Below the pieces are notes generated by a model. That model searched no databases and was not told the DNA's origin. It saw only the letters and a list, made by a program, of their open reading frames with translations. Source: Diadema setosum (taxonomy: Eukaryota > Echinodermata > Echinoidea > Diadematoida > Diadematidae). Taken from it: a stretch of 64,000 nucleotides of DNA. Both the position numbers and the translations under genes were made by a program. Of the stretch, positions 1 through 12,835 are shown in pieces. How positions within the stretch are numbered: position 1 is the stretch's first letter; every line of letters begins with the position of its first letter. The stretch covers positions 689,001 to 753,000 of the forward strand of contig CM067070.1 of NCBI GenBank assembly GCA_033980235.1, given 5' to 3'.

Positions 1-389
1 TCTCAAAATAAAAAGGAAAACAGGTGAACTGAGCACGGATTTCCCGAGAGTCATCGTGCCCTTTCGCACGATACCCGAGAGGAGTGTGACGTCATAGCAA
101 GGTGGGTTGAGCGCGGCGCAACCGATTTGGGTGGACGGTGATAACTGGGGTTAACTCGTTCGAAATTTGTGCAATGAGCCGAGGGTCGACACTCGCGCAT
201 GCACAGTACGAAACTAGAAATGTCGCTATGGCGACTGGTATGCCTCCGCCACAATGCATGATTCTCCTAATAGGTCTAGATAGTACATGTGGACAATGTG
301 TGATTACATTTTCACAAAATTGGTAAAATATTAAAATGACAAGTTTGTCACAAATGTGTTGAATGTTCACCTTGACTCTTGACTCTGAC

Positions 390-1180
390 CCATTCATACA
401 TTTATGCATTGAGTAATTTTCAAGGTATGGAGAAAAAGTGCAATTTCTGTATTGAATAGTAAATTGTTACCATTTTCATCTGGCCCTTGACCCTAAAATT
501 CCTAAGATAATCACTGTCAGGCAGAACATGCATAAATATGTAGTACGTTTCAAGATAACCTGAGCCACTTCCGAGATATGGAGGAAAAACTTAGTTCAGC
601 ACTTTCCCTTGATCTTTGACCTTTTGAACTTCGAGGCAAAAACAAAAGAAAAAAAAAAAACTTTCCAGAGAATCTCTACTAGGTTATACATGCATACACC
701 AAGTGTAAAAAAAAATAATCCTGCTGGCATTGCATAAACATGAGGGAAATAGTAAATTTTTAAGTGTTGCCCTTAACCTTTGACCCCTGATCTTTGACCC
801 CATGAACCCTAACTTCTCTAGATAATCACTGCCAGTCAGTACATGTATATATACTATGTTCCATGAAGATACCTTGAACAATTTCCAAGTTACGGAGAAA
901 AAAGTGAAGTTTTAATATTTTTACTTGACCTTTTGACCTTTGACCTTTGACCTCATGACCCCACACTTTCACCACAGAATCTTAATTGGGTAATACATGT
1001 ATGCACTAAGTTTCAAGAAAATATCTTCAGGCACTGCATAGATATGGTGGAAATAGTGACATTTTACATATTTGACCTTGACCTTTTGACCTTTGACCTT
1101 GAGCATGTGCACCCAAAAGTTGATAGGCACAACTTCACCCCCTAATACACATACATGCCAAGTTTCATTAGGATACCTCA
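390..1180. repeat. Diverged ~155-bp tandem repeat inside element B
   Basis: A recurring block reads roughly CATACATGCCAAGTTTCA-GATACCT-GGAGAAAA-TTTGACCTTTGACC. The CATRCAT anchor falls near 396, 528, 690, 843, 996 and 1152, a spacing of about 132-162 bp. Units are strongly diverged. Between anchors lie stacked TGACCT hexamers, most densely at 926-960 and 1071-1104. Confidence 0.7.
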
Positions 1181-1217
1181 AAAGGTTTTGGTAGTTACCC
1201 TGTCCACAAAATTCATT

Positions 1218-1291
1218 ACGGACGGACGGAAGGACGGACGGACAGACGGACGGACAGACGGAAGGACGGACGGACGGACGGACGGACGGAC
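1218..1291. repeat. (ACGG)n microsatellite
   Basis: About 18 units of ACGG with a few A-for-C and A-for-G variants, at the right end of element B. It generates spurious Arg-Thr-Asp-Gly and Pro-Ser-Val-Arg open frames on the two strands. Confidence 0.95.
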
Positions 1292-1455
1292 AACCCGAAA
1301 ACATAATGCCTCCGGCACCACTTCGTGGCGGAGGCATAAAAACTACATCATAACAGGGTGACGCCTGGCTCAACGTGCAAATCGAAAAGTCCCTAATAGC
1401 AGCAGGTGGACTGTCATCAGTGATCCAGCAGGAGAGTTTAAGCCTCTCCATACCT

Positions 1456-1457
<2 letters not shown>

Positions 1458-1491
<34 letters not shown>
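1458..1491 (+). repeat. Uninterrupted 34-base poly(G) tract
   Basis: 34 consecutive G residues, the longest homopolymer in the window, about 55 bp beyond the edge of element A. It should be able to form a G-quadruplex, and its exact length is prone to sequencing error. Confidence 0.9.
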
Positions 1492-1494
<3 letters not shown>

Positions 1495-1670
1495 ACCAGC
1501 CTCTTGATATGCCATTGACATTGTACATGGACATGTCACAGGGCTGAACACTGGAAACTAGTTGAGAGTGAGACTCCCATAGGCCAATGCTATAAGTTAG
1601 GAGTCAAAATGAGTGAGATCATTAGAAATGCATGCAAATGAAACAAAGTGGTCAGGTACTGTTCAGATAC

Positions 1671-1861
1671 CAAAGACAGGCAATGGGTGCATCCCTTTGA
1701 AAGCTATCCAGTCTGGAAGGGGTACATGCACAAACCTTCATAATGTGTTTTTAAGGGATTGTTCAACTTCAGACAACAAAGACAGGCCATGGATGCATCC
1801 CTCTGAAAGCTATCAAGTCTAAAAAGGGTACCTATTGAAAACTATGCATACAAGCCTTCAT
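1671..1861. repeat. Two-copy ~106-bp tandem duplication
   Basis: CAAAGACAGG at 1671 and again at 1777 begin two related stretches containing GCATCCCT-TGAAAGCTATC and ending in CCTTCAT. The second copy has indels. An old local duplication with no coding meaning evident. Confidence 0.65.
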
Positions 1862-4084
1862 CTTTTGCGTGGGATGATGATTCTAGCAGGACAAGACATC
1901 CCGGTCCTGAATCATTCACTTGAGGCCCATATTAATGATTAACACAACAGCTCTGATGACACAACCAAAACACACAAAGCTAACGCACAGAGAGGATTAG
2001 TTAGACAATGGTCCCTCATGTGTACGGACAGCCCCTTATCAATACCTTTTCCAGTCTCTATATAGTTTATGCAGTGCACCATGACTACAATTAAGAAGAG
2101 GAATAGGACAAGTCTACAGTATTTGCACATTTATTATATTACAGACATCCCCCCCCCCCAAAAAAAAAAAAGAAAGCAAATTTCACTGACTTGTGCACAT
2201 CAAGAGCAGTATCATATCATGTGATATCTATTCTCCATTGAAATATGAGTAGCGTTCACTTTACTGATAGGCCTACACCATCTAGGACAGTGTATAGGCA
2301 ATGAACAACACATCACAGATTGCAGGAACCTGGTAAAATAAGGCTGCTGCTTTGTTCAAAACTGATGAAACCACAGAAATATATCCAATGACAATTTGAG
2401 CAAATTTGGTCAAGTGTAATATCTTTCACTGTGATGTTAACAGATACACGCAAGCTCTCCTAGCTGCTTACTATAAAAAAAAAAATATGCATATCTACTT
2501 CCACTCCATCAAATGTATTACTCTGAAATAGCCAAACTAGTCAAGTATTAAACCTAAACATACAAGTCATGCTATTTCAAACTTCTGAAATTCAACAAAG
2601 CTGCATCTTCATGATCAGATTTTCTCAGTTTGCAATAGCAAAGATATGAGGAAATCTTACACAGCAGTGGCATAGGCCTATAAATGGGTACACTTGTATG
2701 TCATAAGTTCTTGCACTTCAGAAGCTGTGAATCATGTTAAGTTTGTATGATACACAGGAGATAGCTTTCTCTAAATACGCTTATTCTAATCCTTCAAAGA
2801 ATCAAGCAAGTTTGTGTCAAATAATTTGCATGGCTTATGGTCTGTTGAAAGATATGAACATACATGCACTATTACAGCTTTGTGAACTACCTTCAGCAGA
2901 AACAAGTGTGTGTCTTTTTGGTGTCCATGGACTGCTGTGTACAGCTGTAGGACATCCCTGCTGAGATAATAACTTCTGTAATATTAATCAAATTTTGCTC
3001 ATATTTGCTCCTTTATATTTGTGCACATTCATCTGAACTGCATTCATAGAATGAACCTTTACATTTGAGAGTATACATTTCAGAGACATATAATCTCCAA
3101 AGCCCCGAATGGAAGGATGCTGGCAAAATGTTTTAAATCCTGGCATACATTGTAGTTGCAGAGCCAAAAAATTCATCAGCAGCCATGATGTGCAACGTTT
3201 GACACAAAAAGTCTTCAAAACAGTTTGATGAGAGTAACACATGTTTTGCCAAATATTATCCATGTCTGTATAGTTTATTGACATGTTGACTGCAAAACAT
3301 CCTAAAAACTTGCCCCTAAAACCTTTTCCCACCAATCCCTCTTTCTCCACCCCACCCCACCCCCTCCCTCCCCCACCCTCTCTCTCTCTCTCTCTTTCTT
3401 TCTCCCTCTCACATGTTACAAAATTTTTATATCCACTTCTCAAGTTGTCCTGCAGACCCTAATGGAAAACAGACCCCCACTTAACATACCACACATATGT
3501 GTCATCAGTGAACCCAGATATCTGCATTGTTGAATTGATGCATCCATCAGATGATCATAGCTAATTCAAACTGTGCAGTCTTTGAAATAAGACTACAAAC
3601 ATGCCAATAAACTTCTAAAAATGGCACCATCTGTAGCAATACATGGTAAAGAATATTAGCCTATTCTCACTTATGACACTAACCTTGACCAGTATTTAAA
3701 GTGTTAACATTTAAACATTATCACAAATATATGACATAAAGGACATGAAAAAAATAAAAACATTGGGTTCAGTCCCTAAAACTGAAATGAATGCATAACA
3801 TCAAGTTGATGACAATAATCACGTGTGGTCATAACTTCTTTATGTTCACACATTTATAGCTTGACATAAACTTTGTTCTATTGATGGCAGTAAATTCAAT
3901 AAAAAAGACACAAGGGTACTTTAATATCAGATTCTAAACACTGAAACCATAGTGAACAATACTGACAGAGAATTTTTGAGGAGGGTATGCTCTATTTCTG
4001 ACAGTAAAACTGAGTTACTATATTTCAAATGATATCAGGAATGAAAACTTCAGGGTGGCAGTGAGACTCTTGAATTGAGAATAT
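1862..4084. other. Noncoding stretch, no gene seen
   Basis: AT-rich unique sequence. It holds a C11-A12 junction at 2149-2171, a (CT)n tract at about 3378-3400 inside a pyrimidine-rich block (3340-3410), and two TAGGCCTA palindromes (2268, 2673). The short open frames on both strands show no family motifs. Confidence 0.6.
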
Positions 4085-4537
4085 TTGGAATTTTTGCCCT
4101 CTGGTTTCTTCTCAGGAGGAAAAGAGACACAGGATTCACTAGAGATGGTCAGTGAAGTCAGTGGTGCGGTCACTGCGGTCAGCCACTGTGGGAAAGTATG
4201 GGATATTTTTGAAATGCTATCATCTGCAAGGGATGATACCAGTATTTTACTTAGCAGAACTTTTCAAGGACACTACCCAGGGTACTGGCGGGCAATCAAA
4301 GACCTGGTGGTAATGAATCCGTATAGCACCGGTCCCTGCCTACCGGTCCCTGGCTACCCGTCCATGTCGGAGGAATGGATTGGGGAAGTGATCGTGACAG
4401 CTGTCATATCCTATAACCTTCCAGCATCCCCGGCTGATATCTTCATTGACGAGATAAATGCGAAGCTTCCTTCCTACCCGGACAGCCGAGGTGGAACCAC
4501 TCGCAGCAGTGACTTGGGATTGTTCTTCAAATGTTGA
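4085..4537 (+). other. Unassigned 150-codon open frame in a CpG-richer patch
   Basis: An ATG-initiated frame of 150 codons whose last third (4320-4510) is richer in CG dinucleotides than its surroundings. A pyrimidine-rich tract ending TTCTTCTCAG lies at 4095-4115, inside the frame, and could be a splice acceptor. The reverse strand is also open over 4340-4540. I recognise no domain, signal peptide or repeat in either translation. It could be an exon on either strand, a conserved noncoding element or chance. No function is proposed. Confidence 0.2.
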
Positions 4538-4544
4538 CATAAAA

Positions 4545-7500
4545 GTGGCTAAACAGACCAGATGTGGGGCATTCTGCTGAAAATGTCACTAAGAACATCA
4601 GCAACTGAACAATGTGTTTCCACAGGACAGGACCAACAAAACAAAATAACATAAAATAAAAGCGTGTGATTATTCTGGCATGGATTGAGCGTAAAGCTTC
4701 CTCACAGTAGCAGTTTTATCCTATGGGAAAGGATATCAAAAGGCTAATGAGGTCAATTCTGGGACAAATCAGGTTGATCTACGCAAATTTGAAACAAATG
4801 TAAACACACACCAGCAGCTGAGCATATGGAAATAATGTCTGTCGCTTGACTTAATGATAGCCTGCTATACAATGTAAATACATGTCAATATTCTTTGTGA
4901 ATGGGCTTTGATAAGAGTTCCTTGTTTACAGATAAAATGCAGATAAAGTACTCAATATTATATGCAAACTTATTAATAAAGTTACAGAGGACTTCTTGAA
5001 TACATTGTAATTGCACTCCAGTCATCGTATAGCAGCATAACGTTTGGAGGTCGTGCTAATGAACCAAGCTTGATATTGGCTAAAATTTGAAATTGGGTCT
5101 CCATCATTTTGAATCAGCTATAGGTTAATAATTATTCTTATCCAGTGTTTATGCTTGATCAATGCATAATGAAGATGGGTGCATCATACCAATAGGTTTT
5201 TTTAACCAAATTGAGATTGGCAATTAAACAAACAAATGCTGCTGACAGCTTGTCTGCAAGAAAAGCAAAGTCATGTTGTCACCAATAATACCAGCAGCAG
5301 AAAAATAAATGCTAATTACACATGTTGTATTTCATAGCCTGTGACTAACTGGCATACTGACTCAATGTATACAGATGAATGTCCAGTAACGGCAGTCAAA
5401 TAAATCTCTTTGTGACTTTTTTTTTTTTGGCTATGTTGCTTCTTTAGTTTCTCCTCACACAATCGATATTTTTCTAGTTGAAAGCTTCATATTGTTTTCA
5501 TCCCCACAGCTGAGACTAAAGCTCATTTCTCTTCAAGCCAATGTTTTCCACATCTCTAAGAAGATTGTTCTTTAGCTAGGCTTTTCTTCAAAATCAGCAG
5601 GGCTTGGCTGTGGCCCAATGACAGGAAAATCTAGGTCAAAGACGAGTGTAGAAAGTGACGTATGAACATTGTTTTCATACACTGGCTGCTCACAAAAGTG
5701 GATGGACATCATCATCGGATACCGCTATCATTCATCGCCATGACAACTACATATCATTAGACATAGGGACCTAATTGGTATTTCACAGCCAAAGTTGTCA
5801 TGAGAGAGCTATAATACATTCATCAATCTCATATAGGCCTAACACTATTTAAAATACCAAACAACCTTCGGCAATTCTCCTAAAACAAACCGTGAAAAGC
5901 ATCCATGGACTGACTACTGGTAATATGACAGTTACACCACAGCAAACACAACCACCATGATCAAGTTTCCTTCTAGATACCAGCAACTCTAAGGTAAATA
6001 GACAATCAATCAGTCACATAACTCAAGTACAGAACTGAAATTGTCTTCTCCCTATAAGCATCCCCCAACCACCCCCCCAACCCCCAGTTTCCAAAGCTCA
6101 CAAGAATGCCAAAATGTCAAAGCATCACAGATTACAATATGTTAAGGCATTAGGTCAGAATACGGTACATAGTTCTGGTCTGAAAATGTTCTATTTCTCT
6201 TTGTCTCCCTTGAAGCACACAACTGTTGGTATAACCAGAGCGGAAATTTGTTGGGGGTGGAAGGCTGGATGACAATTTCAGGACAAAAGGAGAGAGATGG
6301 GTACTAGAGGTACTGGAGTCTTTGGAAGAGTTCTAGTGTAGGGCTCATATAAATTTGGAGGGAGAGGTGGTAACTGCAGAGAAAAGACCAATGGATGCAG
6401 AAGATGGGGTAAGATGGGATTGGGTGGGGCAGGCAAGGGGCAATAATGGTAGCAGGGGTAGTGGGGGTAAGAGGAGGGGTTGGAAGGAGGGGGGGCTACA
6501 ATTGCAGAATAGCTGGTTTATGTGAAGGGGAAGGGGTTGAAAGGAAGTGGCAAAGGGATGAAGAAGATGTTGTCATGGCGATGCCAAGACCATTGACTAC
6601 AACGTGTATACCAAGAATGCATCAGTCTCTGGAAGAGAAATAGAGTGATACATCTTGTGATGGAGACAGGTGAATGTGATGCAAGGGATGGCACATTACA
6701 CCACGCACATTGCGCATTCAAGGCATCCCCCCTGATTAGTCCTAATGGCTGTGGCACATTGCTGATTGCTGTCCAAGGATCATTAGCATTCCACCAAGAT
6801 GTTTGTTCCTGGTCGCCATTCACATTCACTCTCTCCGTCTCTAACAAACCAGCACTTGTCCACCAGTTCACATCGTCTACCATAAAGCTGACAGGGCAGT
6901 AACAAAACTACCACTCACAAAATCTCTCTTTCTGTCTATTTCATGTGAAACACTTCATATGAAGTTTTCTCAAATTCTATGAAAGAAATTACCAGGATAT
7001 ACATGTACATTCCCTACCAAAGGAAAATTAGAAAGTACAGAGCAGAGATGTGTACTTTTGAAATCCACAGACTAGAGTTTGATACAAGAGAAGCTAATTT
7101 ATGACAAATAATTGAAAGAGCAACAGATTAATGACTTTCTTACAAGATATGATACACATGATTGCACAGCACCTTCACATGTAGGCCTACAAGACATCAC
7201 ATGAAGAATGTCAAGGTGTTTTTTTTTTTCGTTGAATGAATAATTCCAAGAACTTCTCAGGACATTAGACCAGAAGTTTCATTTACTTTGATAAACAGGT
7301 ATCTCAACTATTGAAAGGTAAAGAGCTCCTGAGCGAAGAATAGGACTACATACATGTATTTCTTCTTACATTAAATACAGGCAAGTGCCTAATCAGTTTA
7401 CTTGCCACACTGAGAATTCTTGTTTTTATTGTCAAGAAGGCAAGGAAATGTTTCCAGCTTCCTTGCTTTGCACTTGTATTGTCCAGTGTGAGGGTTTCTA

Positions 7501-7724
7501 ATACTATGCCAAGTGTGTTCACATGAATGTGTGAACAGATTGTCGGCTGAATGCACAGAATTTGGCGATGCAGATCAAGGGGACATTTCAATTAGACCCT
7601 TTGCCTGCTTGATGGCAATTCCCTGCCCTTTGATACGTCTCCCAGTCCTCTCTCTGATCTCACTACCACCTTAGTGTGTAGCCTTCATCACAGGTCTTCT
7701 CTCCCTGAAGTAATTGCAAGTGAA
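4545..7724. other. Noncoding stretch, no gene seen
   Basis: Unique AT-rich DNA. 6240-6540 is strongly purine/G-rich on this strand (runs of GGGGT and GGAGG). 6640-6900 is less AT-rich, lacks repeats and looks compositionally like a possible conserved noncoding block. TAGGCCTA occurs at 5834 and 7192. Confidence 0.5.
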
Positions 7725-7728
7725 TTAA

Positions 7729-8078
7729 AGGCATAATTTACCATTTGCAGATGAAAGTAATAGTGCTATGAAATAGTTCTAATATGTGAGTTAGGGATAG
7801 AAACAACCACTGTCAAAATTTGAATCCGTATAATCGATGTTAAGTGTTGTTAAATACACAAAATGTGAACAATAGTTATAATAAAAAAAAATTCCAGACT
7901 AAACCGTATACAGTTACGGTTTATTGAGAAAAACCCTAATATCTCCTTATATTTTAGGTTTTATTGCAAATATTTCATATGGTAGGATGTTTTATGATAC
8001 AACAGACCTACACATATGCATCAAATATGATATCTTGAAAATTTTTGAAATCACTGCTCCCAAAGGTAAACTGGACCT
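7729..8078 (+). mobile_element. Kolobok/T2-type MITE K1
   Basis: TTAA at 7725-7728 and 8079-8082 flank a 350-bp element starting AGGCATAATTTACC and ending GGTAAACTGGACCT, imperfect inverted ends. It is homologous over its whole length and in the same orientation to the element at 12469-12835; shared interior words include GAGTTAGGGATA, CAGACTAAACC and ATCTCCTTATATTTTAGG. There is no open frame. The TTAA|AGG termini fit the Kolobok/T2 pattern. Confidence 0.75.
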
Positions 8079-8082
8079 TTAA

Positions 8083-11000
8083 GTTTGGGTCATCAAGCCA
8101 CCAGTGAAGAGGTGGGGGCCCAAGCAAGATGACCTTTGGGATACCAATCAAAATTTATTGACTTATGCCTTACAAATACCAAAATTTGTTTCCCTATTTT
8201 GGAAGCAAAAATCCAAGCTAGAAAGCAAAGCTCTGCTGGAAGTTGATTATAAAGGCATAATATGCCACTGCTGGCAAACGGGCAAATGTAGTAATTCCAC
8301 TCGTCAAAGTGATTACTGGTACCTACAATAAGTGACCAACTGCAACTGGACAGAAAAGCTTTTTCCCCCAGCTCTTGGGTAATTTAATCATATTCTGAAG
8401 GTCCCTTGCACTGATGTCCTCAGCTTTGGCTGTTTGGTTTTACTAGCAAATGTTGGGGTTAGTCACAACAGTGTGAGGGCCTCAAAAAAAAAAAAAAAAA
8501 AAAGGCTACATGTATCCTTTACTGAATCAGGTGAGTCTCTTCAAACTGGTCACATGACTGGGACAATACCTGACAGAAGATTACAACAAGCACTTTGGCA
8601 GAACCAGTATTCTTTTTTATTACATCCCCATACATGTACCTGTATTCTGCGTCATTCACTGTCATTAGGTATTTCATTCGCACGCAGGTATATCTTGGAT
8701 GCATACACCTTTGCACATCAAACAGCAACATTCCCTACTTTCATAAACTCGACAAAGTCTAAAAATCCTCTACCATTCTCTTCAACTTGCCTTCTTTCAA
8801 TGTTCATTCCCTCATGGGACAGATAGAAGATTTAAAAAAAAAAAATTATATGAATTTCTGCTTCTACATGAGTTTCTTGTCAATGAACAATTCAAATTCA
8901 TCTGTGAATAAAGACAGGTTACTTCCTTTTTTATTAATAGGCATCCTTAAATTGTACCAAAAATAAACAATACTGCTGACTTAGTCATTGTGTAGTTGGA
9001 AATGACCAGATTATAAAAACTTCGGCTGAAATTGCCAATTTGAGGTAGGCAATGTTTATTGTAAGTTATCAGCTTTTTAACTATACTGATGCATGACATT
9101 TTAATTTCTTGTTAGATAAAAACATGGCGAGATTGAATAAAATACCATCTCACAATCACTTACAGTCACAATCACATTCAGGCACTGCATTAGAATGTTT
9201 CCAGTATGAAAAATCTGAGCTATTTGGCTCTACGTGATATCTGACTCCCTTTTGATACACGTGTATATTGTGTATCTGAATATCAAACAGAGGTTGGATA
9301 TGAATGCTATGTTAGTTGCTTGTAAATGGTTCTGGAAAGTGAAAACCTGCAAATGAATATATTTCATTGTACCCATGCCAGGATATACCCAATATATTAC
9401 GCAATGTTTCCTAAAGGCAATAATAAATAAACCATACTCAAGAAACGGTCTTATCTGGTGAAATTTGTTGCATCATTATCTTCATGATTTCAAAAAAAAA
9501 AAAACCACTTTCAAATCTTTTTATGCCAAGAGATTATTTTCATAGCTGTGATCATCATCATGCCTTTCATTCAGCAAAGTTAGAATATTACTGAAAGTGA
9601 GCCTCCTTAGCATTATAGGCCTACATTGTACAGGGTTTTTAGAGGTGAGTCAAACATGAGAGTCAAAAAAGCATCACCAAAGAATGATATATGACAAATA
9701 TGCTACTTTGCATGTGACAAAAAACAAAACTGTGCAGTAATAAATCACAGTAATCAGGACATCATGTCACAAAAACCAAAACAATAAAAAAGCTAGTAGA
9801 TACTAGTGGAGAAAGTTTCTTGCTGGTTCATGCTGACCCACCCACTAAATCAAAGAATTGCAAAGTTTCTGTTGTGTGTGTGGTTTTTTGTTTTTTCCAT
9901 TTACATCCCACACCTGTCTTAGAATTCTACGTGCCCCTAACATAATGAACAGTGCACAAGCTCTCACCGCATTGAAAAAAGAAATACTACTGAACAACTA
10001 GGGCAATTGAAGAAGATCATTTCAAAGGTGACTGAGCTTCCAGTTATTCATCTGATTTGTTGTTGTTTTAAATCCACAATTTGCTAATGTGACTGGGCTG
10101 ACGTGACATTTTGTTCACCTCAACATGATTAGGAATCACAGAGGACAACCCTCTCTTGTCACCAAGGCAAAAAAAAACTATTTTCTAAGATTAATGCCAC
10201 AAGGACGTTCTGAATAATTGCTCCCTTTTCCTCACTAGCGGTGTTATTCCAATTACTCTAGAGACTGGATTGGTTTCTGCCATAGCCCGTAAACAGAGCT
10301 TTGTGTACGTTTCAATGGCATCATCACATTATCGTCAAATGTGAACATGGCTAACATACTGGACAGGGGTGGAGGGTGTGGCCTGTGGGGGTAATGACTC
10401 TACCACTGTAAATCTGTGAAAACAAGGCTTGTCAAGTCTGGTGGTAGCCAACCAAATATGGTGGTGATACGGATATTGGCAAATTGGACTGTAGGGTATG
10501 GTTCCCTTGCTTGAGAGCATCAACCAAGGTCACTGTTGAGTAAAAAAAAACTTTGTTGTGTGCTGCCTGATTGATAGGGAAGCATTTGTCAGGAATATCT
10601 GCCAATTTATCACTATCTTTTCCTTTCTCTACCATTCTCAACCTGTGATATGTTGGCTAAACTTTGCAGAATCTGGTTGTGAAACCAGGAAAGGAATGTT
10701 GGTAAGATACTCTTATCAATATCATGTACTAGATTTATAAATATAATGTAGGGGGCCTATGCCTGTTTTAAAAAGAGATCAATATGCTATCAATGTTATC
10801 TTTTTTTAAACAACTTACTCTTAGAAACCCCTGTTACACATAAACAGAAAAAAATAACAACAGGGGCATTGTCAACTTTGAAATAGATAGTACTTCTGCC
10901 CCCAACTGACAAAAAAAAAAGAACTTGCGTCATTCATTGATAGACAGCAGCAACAATCTTACTTGGATGAATATAGTACTCCTTAGTCTCACTACAAAAC

Positions 11001-12464
11001 TAAAAATACCATGCAAAACTGATTTCCTACAACAAAATTTTCAATTCCATACTTGAACTAGATCCTTGATTTCAATGTTCCCATAGGTAAAAGGTCACTG
11101 AGCCACAATGAAATCTCTGATGTGAGAAAAAAAAATCAATAGCTCATGGAAGACCTCCAGGGGTGGGAGGGCTACTACCATTCATACATCATAATCAAGG
11201 TCGCACAAATCAATGAAGGGGTACCTGGGTGTTACTATACCCTAAGGCTAAGAGTTATACATGAGTACCAGTCAAGGAAGCATTTGTATTCCATTGTCAG
11301 GGAATAAAGATGTCCATAGTTTAGTTTTGTGTTGTTCCCCCATAGTATCTCCTGCAAAATCTTAGCTAGAGAATTGGCATCTTTGATAATTTAAAGTGGA
11401 AACATACATTGCTGTCATCCACACTTTCAAAATATAGGCCCTACATGTATCTGCCACTTGGACTGCCAGCAGCATTGTTAAAGTTGCACTTCTTATTTTA
11501 TAATACTGTACATGTACAAATGTAGTCTGTAAATTATATGTATGAACAGTCACATTTTTACCAATGGTCCCTAGTGTACAAACCAGAATCTTACTCTTTA
11601 TTTACTAGTCAGATCTAATATCCCTCTACAAAACTCTCTAAAGTAGGGCCTATATCACACAATAAACCTTGGCTAAGGATAACACATCTCTTTCTTTAAA
11701 TATTAGTGAATAAAACTAAATAACATCAAAATAAAACAACAAAATAATATGTGAACACTATAATTGTTTTGCAGCCACATATCTCATGTAATTGTGATTT
11801 CACAGCAAACACACACAACTTGTATCAAAAGCAGGGCCTGGCAGTAGCAGTGGCCCAATGGCCCGGGCCCGCTAAAAACTGATGTACAACCAGTACGGCC
11901 ACCAAACCTCCAAAAGGGCTAACTTCTGGTGGCCTGATTGGGAAAAAAAAAAATCTGATTTAAAAATGTTAAAGGCCCAAATGGGGCCACCAGACAAAAA
12001 CGGCTAGTGCTTAGCCCCACAAAAGGGCAGGCAACAGCACAGAATTTAGAGATTTTCACATAGAATGACTGGGGGCAGTGTAGGCGTCCTATGGAGGGTT
12101 AATAATACATAATGATGTCTAATTGAGCTAACTTTTATCCCCCAAAACATCCTGGCAACAAGACTAGTAGTCTAGGACCTTGGACTGCATCTGACTATCA
12201 TCCTTGTCAGACCCTGTCTGTCTGGTTTGGGTGTATACACGCCTATCAGGAGGTGCATTCACATTGATGACAAAATTCATTACAGTGCTTTAATACTGCA
12301 GGATTATACACGTGGTTAGTACTTATGCCAGAAATACTGTGGTGTTTCATGAAAGAGAAAGGTAAGAAACAGAATGGTACCAAGTAAACTGCTTTGGTAT
12401 TCCACCAATGAGAATGGTGGTGACAAACTATTGTACTGTCATATCTAATACCACAGTTATATTA
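8083..12464. other. Noncoding stretch, no gene seen
   Basis: AT-rich unique DNA with A-homopolymers (8484-8502, 8833-8844, 9490-9503, 10910-10920). 11835-12030 holds a repeat-like block with GGCCCAATGGCCCGGGCCC and facing TGGTGGCC/GGCCACCA words, perhaps a degraded short element. TAGGCCTA occurs at 9616. No open frame here resembles a known family. Confidence 0.5.
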
Positions 12465-12468
12465 TTAA

Positions 12469-12835
12469 AGGCATTATTTACCATTTGCAGATGAAACAAA
12501 AACCTAGGTTTAGTGCTTCAAAATAGTTTTCAATATTGAGTTAGGGATAAAAATAACCAGTTTAAAAAAGATAATCAGTATAATCAATGTTCAGTATTAT
12601 TAAACGTACACAAAATGTAAACAACAGAATAAGCGTTTTCAGACTAAACCATACACAGTTATGATCTAATGAGAAAAATACATTGATATCTCCTTATATT
12701 TTAGGCTTTGTTGCAAAAATTTTACATGGTAGCATGTTTTGTGATACAACAAAACTATGCATTATATGCATCAAATATGATACATGTATCTTGAACATTT
12801 ATTAAATCACTGTACCCTAAAGTAAACAAGCACCT
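12469..12835 (+). mobile_element. Kolobok/T2-type MITE K2
   Basis: TTAA at 12465-12468 and 12836-12839 bound a 367-bp element, second copy of the family at 7729-8078. The start AGGCATTATTTACCATTTGC is nearly identical, and interior order is preserved with scattered indels. No coding capacity. Confidence 0.75.

Larger units (their letters stand above)
217..1339. mobile_element. Element B: non-autonomous DNA transposon nested in element A
   Basis: A perfect 14-bp inverted repeat, TATGCCTCCGCCAC at 239-252 and GTGGCGGAGGCATA at 1325-1338, lies at or near the ends. The uninterrupted copy of element A at 43.0 kb gives the empty site. The host sequence breaks at AAACTA (211-216), which recurs at 1340-1345 as a probable ~6-bp target duplication. 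The left edge carries about 20 extra bases outside the repeat, including the hairpin GTCGC-N4-GCGAC. There is no coding capacity. The interior is a degenerate tandem repeat ending in an (ACGG)n tract. Confidence 0.75.
1..1401 (-). repeat. Dispersed element A, copy 1, split by element B
   Basis: Positions 1-216 and 1340-1401 together are the reverse complement of the continuous stretch 43003-43277. Both copies share the CRE palindrome TGACGTCA (here 87-94) and the run CCGAGGGTCGACACTCGCGC. The two halves are separated by a 1.1 kb insertion (element B). The left end reaches the window edge, so the copy may be incomplete. No transposase is visible. The copies also share an open reading frame, but it is probably only a by-product of sequence identity. 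It could be a solo LTR fragment, a short DNA element or a dispersed promoter piece. Confidence 0.75.

Noticed and set aside
969..1451. 160-codon reverse-strand open frame
   Set aside because: Its middle is translated (ACGG)n microsatellite giving Pro-Ser-Val-Arg/Cys repeats, and the rest crosses the junction of elements A and B.
2988..3443. 151-codon reverse-strand frame
   Set aside because: One section is a Glu-Arg/Gly low-complexity stretch from a (CT)n tract, and the rest shows no domain.
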